A DNA stretch of 64,000 bases from Cribrihabitans_A neustonicus. Lineage in GTDB: Bacteria; Pseudomonadota; Alphaproteobacteria; Rhodobacterales; Rhodobacteraceae. Numbering within the stretch: position 1 is the stretch's first letter; every line of letters begins with the position of its first letter. This document shows, piece after piece, positions 59,491 through 64,000 of the stretch. The translations under genes were made by a program, and so were the position numbers. The notes under the pieces were generated by a model. That model was not told the DNA's origin. It saw only the letters and a program-made list of their open reading frames with translations, and searched no databases. The DNA is taken from NCBI RefSeq assembly GCF_048820895.1, contig NZ_JBMERQ010000005.1, positions 165,207-229,206 of the forward strand, written 5' to 3'.

Positions 59491-60158
59491 CGCGCGCCCT
59501 CCCGCATCAGCATCTGCGGCTGCTGCGCCAGCAGGTGGCCGAGGTCCTCGACCGTGTCCACATCGGCGCGCAGGCTGTCGAGCGGCAGCATCACCGGGCA
59601 CAGCCCCGCGGCCTCGGCGGCCTGGCGGTGGGCGACGGCGGATTTCACCCCGTAGCGGAAGCGGAACGGGCAGGGCAGCGGCACCAGAAGCGCATTGGTG
59701 CCGAGGTCCGACGCCGGGCAGAGCACCGCCTGTCCGCCGCTGAGGTCATGGCTCAGCAGGCGGGCGAGGTCGGCAGGCTCCGGCGCTGCCAGATCGCCCG
59801 GGAGGATGCAAAGTGCTGCATAGCCCCGCGCGGCGGCCCAGCCGGCGGCGGTTTCGAGCGCTGCTGAGAGTCCGTCGGCACCAGTCTCCGCCGGGGTCTC
59901 GGCAATCAGCTGTAGACCCATGGCCTGGACGAGCCGGCTAATCAGCGGGCTGGAAGTGACAACGGCGATCTCCACTTGGCCCTCGGGCAGGAGGTCCAGT
60001 GCGGCGCGCAAGTGGGTGACCGTGGCGTTAAACAGCGCCAGCGCGAGCGCCGCGCGCGCGTTGGCATCCAGCGCGGTGCCCAGCCGGGTCTTGGCGCGCG
60101 AAGGGTCCTTCATCGGGATAACCACCAGCCTCTTGCCTGCCGGCGATGCGGCGCTCAT
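59487..60158 (-). CDS. cofC: 2-phospho-L-lactate (or related) guanylyltransferase
   Basis: CofC/FbiD activates a phospho-C3 acid with GTP to give the lactyl- or enolpyruvyl-diphosphoguanosine used by CofD. The 223-residue protein has the nucleotidyltransferase start LVVIPMKDPSRAKTRLG, TGADGLSAALETAAGWA near 93, ILPGDLAAPEPADLARLL near 117 and DLGTNALLVP near 147. Whether it prefers 2-phospholactate, phosphoenolpyruvate or 3-phosphoglycerate cannot be read here. The ATG used overlaps the cofD stop. Confidence 0.9.
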   Translation of the reverse strand: MSAASPAGKRLVVIPMKDPSRAKTRLGTALDANARAALALALFNATVTHLRAALDLLPEGQVEIAVVTSSPLISRLVQAMGLQLIAETPAETGADGLSAALETAAGWAAARGYAALCILPGDLAAPEPADLARLLSHDLSGGQAVLCPASDLGTNALLVPLPCPFRFRYGVKSAVAHRQAAEAAGLCPVMLPLDSLRADVDTVEDLGHLLAQQPQMLMREGAR

Positions 60159-61120
60159 GCCACCGCCTCCGCCGCTGCGGGTGCGAGGCACAGGTCAGCC
60201 ACCTTGCGCGCCAGCCGGGCCTTGTCAGCCTTGTCCTTCATCAGGATATCGGCGCAGACCGGCGCCATGCCATGGGCGCGGATCTCATCGCAGAAGCCCT
60301 CATCCTGATGGTCGATCACCAAAGTCTGCGCGAGACCTGCATAGCGTTCCGCCACGCCCGCGGCATCCGCCCGCAGCCCAAGCGCAGCCATCATCCGGTC
60401 GGCCGGTCCCTTAACCACCTTGCCCGCGATGAAGGGGCTGACCGCGACCTTGGTAGCGGGTGCCGCGCGCACCGCGTTCCGGATGCCGGGTGTCTCCAGC
60501 AGCGGCGCGATGCTGACCAGCGGGTTGGAAGGCGCGATCACAATCAGGTCCGCCCCGGCGATGGCCTCCAGCGCCTCAGGCGCGGGGCGGGCATGCTCAA
60601 TGCCGTCAAAGGCCAGCTCGCGGACCTCCGGCGCGCAGCGTTCGCGCACGAAATACTCCTGGAAGCTCAGCCAGCCCGCATCCGTGCGCACCCGGGTCTG
60701 CACCCGGTCATCCGTCGGCAGCAGGATCTCTGCCTCTACCCCGAAGGCGCGGGCCACGTCGCGGGCAATCACGCTGGGGCGTTCGCCGCGCAGCCGCCGC
60801 ATGGTGCGATGGATGTGCAGGCCGAAGTCGCGGTCGCCGAGCGACATCCAGGTGTCCGCGCCCAGCTTGTTCAGCGTCGCGAGCGCCCGGTGGCCCTCGT
60901 CTGCCACGCCCCAGCCTTGGTTGCGGTCGATCACGTCGGCGAGGCTGTAGGTCAGCGTGTCGATATCCGGGGAGACCCAGAGGCCGTGGAACTCATCGTC
61001 ATCCGCCACGTTGCCGATGATCGACAGCTCCACGTCCGGCAGTGCGGCAAGGCCCTCGGCCATCTTGGCACCGCCGACGCCGCCCGCCAGCAGGGTGACC
61101 CTGTGCTTCTGCGCGCTCAT
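60155..61120 (-). CDS. cofD: 2-phospho-L-lactate transferase
   Basis: CofD joins the activated C3 acid to Fo, giving F420-0 (or dehydro-F420-0). The 321-residue protein begins with LLAGGVGGAKMAEGL, followed by NVADDDEFHGLWVSPDIDTL near 37-56, LGDRDFGLHIHRT near 97 and DLIVIAPSNPLVSIAPLL near 192, all CofD signatures. It overlaps cofH and cofC by 4 bases each. Confidence 0.94.
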   Translation of the reverse strand: MSAQKHRVTLLAGGVGGAKMAEGLAALPDVELSIIGNVADDDEFHGLWVSPDIDTLTYSLADVIDRNQGWGVADEGHRALATLNKLGADTWMSLGDRDFGLHIHRTMRRLRGERPSVIARDVARAFGVEAEILLPTDDRVQTRVRTDAGWLSFQEYFVRERCAPEVRELAFDGIEHARPAPEALEAIAGADLIVIAPSNPLVSIAPLLETPGIRNAVRAAPATKVAVSPFIAGKVVKGPADRMMAALGLRADAAGVAERYAGLAQTLVIDHQDEGFCDEIRAHGMAPVCADILMKDKADKARLARKVADLCLAPAAAEAVA

Positions 61121-62391
61121 TCCGCCGCCTCCAGCGTGGTGCCGCGTTCCGGGAACATCTGCAGAAATTCCAGCGGGTTGCGGCCCTGACGGTCGACCAG
61201 CGGCGCCAGTTCCTCCGGGTCGTGATCGTCATAGATGTCGCGGATTTCATAGATCGTGTTGCGCCGTGCCGGCACGCGGCCCGCGGCGCGGATGATCTCG
61301 GCCAGCTCGCGCGCGGTGATCTCCTGCCCGTGGGCCGATCCGGCCGCGCGGGAGATGCTTTCGTTCATCAGCGTGCCGCCGAGGTCGTTGACGCCGCGCG
61401 ACAGCATCTCCTGCGCGCGCGCCGCGCCCAGCTTGGTCCAGCTCACCTGGATATTGTCGATCCAGCCATGCAGCATGATGCGCGCAACCGCGTGCATCAG
61501 GTCCACCTCCAGCGCGGTCGGGCCGGGGCGCACCTTGTCCGGGTTCAGCGACCACAAGGGCGATTCCGTGTGCACGAAGGACAGCGGCACCAGCTCGGTA
61601 AAGCCGCCGGTGTCCTTCTGAATGTCGCGCAAGAGGCGGATGTGGGCGGCCCAATGCTCGGGCGCGTCGATATGGCCGTACATGATGGTGGCGGTCGTCG
61701 GGATGCCGACCTCATGCGCGGCGCGGATGATCTCCACCCATTTCTCGGCGCTCAGCTTGTTCTTGGTGAGCTGCATCCGCACTTCGGTATCGAGGATCTC
61801 CGCCGCGGTGCCGGGCATCGAGCCGAGGCCCGCTTCCTTCAGGTCCGCCAGGAAGTCGTGATATGACATCTTGGTCTTGGACGCGCCGTACCAGATCTCA
61901 AAGGGCGAAAAGGCATGGATGTGCATGTCCGGCAGCGCCGCCTTGATGGCGCGCACGATGTCCCGGTAGTAGGTGCCTTCCATCTTCGGGTGCAGCCCGC
62001 CCTGGATGCAGACCTCGGTGGCGCCGCGGTCCCAGGCCTGCTGCGCGCGCTCGACGATCTGTTCCGGCTCCAGCCACTCGGCGTCCTTGTCCTCGCTGCG
62101 CTTGGCAAAGCCGCAGAAGCGGCAGCCCATGTAGCAGATGTTGGTGAAGTTGATGTTGCGGTTCACCACGAAGGTCACCCGGTCGCCATTGGCACGGCGG
62201 CGCAGCTCGTCGGCCACGGCATAGACCGCCTCGGCGTCCGTGCCGGTCGCGCGGAACAGCTCTACGCCCTCTGCCTCGGAGACCTCGCCGCCCTCCAGCG
62301 CCATCTCGAGGATCGCCCGTACCGGAGCGGAGGCGGCGGTGACGGCAGCCGGGACCGTGGCGAAATTCTCGGCAGGTTGCTGAAGGGTCAT
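61117..62391 (-). CDS. cofH: Fo synthase subunit 2 (radical SAM)
   Basis: CofH couples tyrosine with the pyrimidine precursor in the first half of deazaflavin (Fo) formation. The 424-residue protein has the radical SAM motif C86-x3-C90-x2-C93 (NICYMGCRFCGF), EVCIQGGLHP near 130 and SMPGTAAEILDTEVR near 190. It overlaps cofG upstream and cofD downstream by ATGA. Together with CofG it replaces the fused FbiC of actinobacteria. Confidence 0.94.
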   Translation of the reverse strand: MTLQQPAENFATVPAAVTAASAPVRAILEMALEGGEVSEAEGVELFRATGTDAEAVYAVADELRRRANGDRVTFVVNRNINFTNICYMGCRFCGFAKRSEDKDAEWLEPEQIVERAQQAWDRGATEVCIQGGLHPKMEGTYYRDIVRAIKAALPDMHIHAFSPFEIWYGASKTKMSYHDFLADLKEAGLGSMPGTAAEILDTEVRMQLTKNKLSAEKWVEIIRAAHEVGIPTTATIMYGHIDAPEHWAAHIRLLRDIQKDTGGFTELVPLSFVHTESPLWSLNPDKVRPGPTALEVDLMHAVARIMLHGWIDNIQVSWTKLGAARAQEMLSRGVNDLGGTLMNESISRAAGSAHGQEITARELAEIIRAAGRVPARRNTIYEIRDIYDDHDPEELAPLVDRQGRNPLEFLQMFPERGTTLEAAE

Positions 62392-63530
62392 GCTGTCTCT
62401 CCGATGTGGCGCTGATCGCGGGCGAGCCCGTTTTCCTGAGCCATGCCGGCCGCACGGGCCAGCACGCCGGGGTTGATGAAGCCGCTGTCCCCGGTCAGGT
62501 AGCGGGGGTAGACGGTGAGCCGCTCGCGCAGCGCGAAGCCGGCCCCGGTGCAGGAGCGTGCCAGCGCCCGGATCTCCGGCCATTCGTGCTGCGGGTTGAT
62601 GAAGTCGATGGTCACGGGCGAAATGCCGCCCCAGTCGTTTATGCCCGCTTCCAGGTAGGCGATGTGGCGGGCGCTGAGGTTCGGCGGCGCCTGCAGGCTG
62701 ATCTCCGGCGCCAGGATGATGCGCGCGGCCGCGATGGTGCGCAGCATGTCTTCAAGCGCCGGTTCCGGGTGGTTGGCCATGGCGATATCCGGCTTGCGCT
62801 GGAAGTTCTGGATGATCACTTCCTGGATGTGGCCGTAACGGGCGTGGGCGTCGTTGATCGCATGCAGCGCCTCGATCCGCTCAGCAAAGCTCTCGCCGAT
62901 GCCGATCAAGAGGCCGGTGGTGAAAGGCACTTGCTTCTGGCCTGCGCGCTCCAGCGTCCGCAGCCTCTGCACGGGCACCTTGTCGGGGCAGGCATAGTGC
63001 GGCTGGCCCTTCCGGGTGAGGCGGCGGCTCACGGTTTCCAGCATCATCCCCATCGAGGCGGAAACCGGCCGCAGCACGTCGATCTCGTCGTCAGTGAGGG
63101 TGCCCGCGTTCACATGCGGCAGGAGCGCTGTCTCGCTCAGAACCAGCTCGCACATGTCGCGCAGATAATCGGTGAGCCGGGAATAGCCGAGCTGTTCCAA
63201 TCCTTTGCGGGCCTTTTCATAACGCAGCTCGGGTTTCTCGCCGAGGCTGAACAGCAGCTCCTTGCAGCCCTCGCGCTCGCCTTTTTGCGCCACCGCGAGC
63301 ACCTGCTCCGGAGTCATGATGTTGGCCTCCGGCGAATCCGGATGCTTGACGAAGGTGCAGTAGCCGCAGGTGTCGCGGCACATGTTGGTCAAGGGCACGA
63401 ATGCCTTGCGCGAATAGGTGACCGTGCGGCCCCACTGGGCGTCGCGGATGGCGGCGGCGCGCTGCATCAGGGCGCGCAAATCACCGGTCTCCGCCCAGGC
63501 GGCGCCTGTGCTGAGCGATTGGGTGTTCAT
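62388..63530 (-). CDS. cofG: Fo synthase subunit 1 (radical SAM)
   Basis: CofG completes the deazaflavin ring of Fo. The 380-residue protein has the radical SAM motif C51-x3-C55-x2-C58 (MCRDTCGYCTF), LLFSLGEKPELR near 94, VQRLRTLERAGQKQVPFTTGLLIGIGES near 195 and QNFQRKPDIAMA near 245. GGAGG lies 5 bases before its ATG. It is the first gene of the F420 operon, which runs through to the luciferase-like oxidoreductase with overlaps at almost every junction. Confidence 0.94.
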   Translation of the reverse strand: MNTQSLSTGAAWAETGDLRALMQRAAAIRDAQWGRTVTYSRKAFVPLTNMCRDTCGYCTFVKHPDSPEANIMTPEQVLAVAQKGEREGCKELLFSLGEKPELRYEKARKGLEQLGYSRLTDYLRDMCELVLSETALLPHVNAGTLTDDEIDVLRPVSASMGMMLETVSRRLTRKGQPHYACPDKVPVQRLRTLERAGQKQVPFTTGLLIGIGESFAERIEALHAINDAHARYGHIQEVIIQNFQRKPDIAMANHPEPALEDMLRTIAAARIILAPEISLQAPPNLSARHIAYLEAGINDWGGISPVTIDFINPQHEWPEIRALARSCTGAGFALRERLTVYPRYLTGDSGFINPGVLARAAGMAQENGLARDQRHIGETA

Positions 63531-63769
63531 AGTGTCCTCCCTGTGCCAGCAGACTGTGGAGGAGGGCCTCTTCTGTCAAATATTTTTTTAGCTGTAGATC
63601 AAAAAAAGTTCCAAAAGAGTGGGATGCCTTCTTTTATAATTCTGTTTTTATTGGAAAAAAAATGTAGTCTGCAAAAATTATTGACTACTAAGTAAAACGC
63701 TCGAATACTTTCCCTCAATCGCGGCATCCCGGTCATCCGGGCGTGCCAGCGCAAAGGGAGGACATCAGA
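63531..63769. promoter_or_regulatory. AT-rich divergent cofG/pntA promoter region
   Basis: Bases 63575-63700 are far richer in A/T than the rest of the window, with runs of 7-8 A or T at about 63583, 63601 and 63655. It separates the leftward F420 operon from rightward pntA and must hold both promoters. For cofG only weak hexamers were found (TTGGAA and TAAAAA on the minus strand, 18 apart). Confidence 0.55.
63681..63709 (+). promoter_or_regulatory. Candidate sigma-70 promoter of pntA
   Basis: TTGACT (63681-63686) and AATACT (63704-63709) are separated by the ideal 17 bases, matching the consensus at five and four positions. Transcription would start near 63716, about 54 bases before the pntA GTG. 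Confidence 0.6.
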
Positions 63770-64000
63770 GTGCTTATTGGAACGCCACGTGAACTGGCGG
63801 CTGGAGAGGCGCGCGTTGCGATGACGCCGGATTCGGCGCGGCAGCTGCAGAAGCTGGGGTATTCCTGCGCGATCGAGAGCGGCGCCGGGGCGGGGGCGGG
63901 GTTTTCCGATGCCGCCTATGAGGCCGCGGGCGTGGAGATCGTCAAGACCGCCGCGGCGCTGTGGAAGAGCGCCGATATCATCGCCAAGGTGCGGGTGCCG
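63770..64000 (+). CDS. pntA: NAD(P) transhydrogenase subunit alpha, N-terminal part (runs off the window)
   Basis: The 77 codons present begin (V/M)LIGTPRELAAGEARVAMTPDS, the typical N-terminus of PntA, which is related to alanine dehydrogenase, and continue with KLGYSCAIESGAGAGAGFSD and ALWKSADIIAKVRVP. The start is GTG with GGGAGG 8 bases upstream. Proton-translocating transhydrogenase makes NADPH from NADH. The rest lies beyond the window. Alanine dehydrogenase is the main alternative, but the segment fits PntA better. Confidence 0.85.
   Translation, partial: MLIGTPRELAAGEARVAMTPDSARQLQKLGYSCAIESGAGAGAGFSDAAYEAAGVEIVKTAAALWKSADIIAKVRVP

Noticed and set aside
1..64000. CRISPR arrays, insertion sequences, tRNA and rRNA genes
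   Set aside because: No regularly spaced repeats, transposase-like proteins or cloverleaf/rRNA-like sequences were found on reading both strands.

Overview
The window is GC-rich alphaproteobacterial DNA. It contains a complete repABC replication/partition module (about 6.1-10.1 kb, minus strand) with three parS-like palindromes, so this is a plasmid or chromid rather than an ordinary chromosomal segment. The gene content (plasmid-borne Na+-NQR, a quinohemoprotein amine dehydrogenase operon, coenzyme F420 biosynthesis, a bkd complex and several binding-protein ABC transporters) suggests a marine Roseobacter-group member of the Rhodobacterales. I cannot name the species from sequence alone. No insertion sequences, CRISPR arrays, tRNA or rRNA genes were seen.

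Layout. 0-6 kb: a PaoC/YagR-type molybdenum aldehyde oxidoreductase subunit (its partners would lie upstream of the window), an unusual three-part flavin/ferredoxin fusion reductase, and a glutathione S-transferase divergent from a LysR regulator. 6-10 kb: parS sites, repC, a candidate counter-transcribed RNA, repB and repA. 10.4-14.3 kb: a LysR regulator, a Rieske oxygenase, an aldehyde dehydrogenase and an 84-residue protein of unknown function. 14.6-22.9 kb: nqrABCDEF with a strong terminator, a CBS-domain protein, a tiny membrane protein, apbE (which attaches FMN to NqrB/NqrC) and nqrM (maturation), again with a terminator. 23.3-27.5 kb: an aldo/keto reductase, a NodT-type outer-membrane lipoprotein and a second aldehyde dehydrogenase.

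27.5-36.8 kb holds a full qhp system: the divergent regulator qhpR, then tightly overlapping qhpG-A-D-C-B-F-E. It encodes the three structural subunits of a periplasmic amine dehydrogenase and every known dedicated maturation factor: a radical-SAM thioether-forming enzyme, a flavin monooxygenase, an ABC exporter and a subtilisin-like leader peptidase. The nearby aldehyde dehydrogenase could oxidise the aldehyde product. 37.1-41.7 kb is a LivK/H/M/G/F-type ABC transporter, followed by MgtC-like and ExoD-like membrane proteins. 43.0-50.5 kb is a glucose-type ABC transporter with glucokinase in the same operon, divergent from an OmpR-type response regulator and its sensor kinase.

50.6-55.5 kb is the branched-chain 2-oxoacid dehydrogenase operon (bkdA1-bkdA2-bkdB-lpd, minus strand) with the divergent Lrp-type regulator bkdR, then a RutR-like TetR regulator. 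57.0-63.5 kb is a minus-strand operon cofG-cofH-cofD-cofC-cofE-npdG plus an F420-dependent luciferase-like oxidoreductase: the dedicated F420 pathway except CofC's substrate supply, an F420:NADP+ oxidoreductase and one user enzyme. The window ends inside pntA (NAD(P) transhydrogenase alpha), divergent from cofG. The common theme is cofactor-heavy accessory oxidation and energy metabolism: molybdopterin, Rieske iron, covalent FMN, cysteine tryptophylquinone plus heme c, lipoate and F420.
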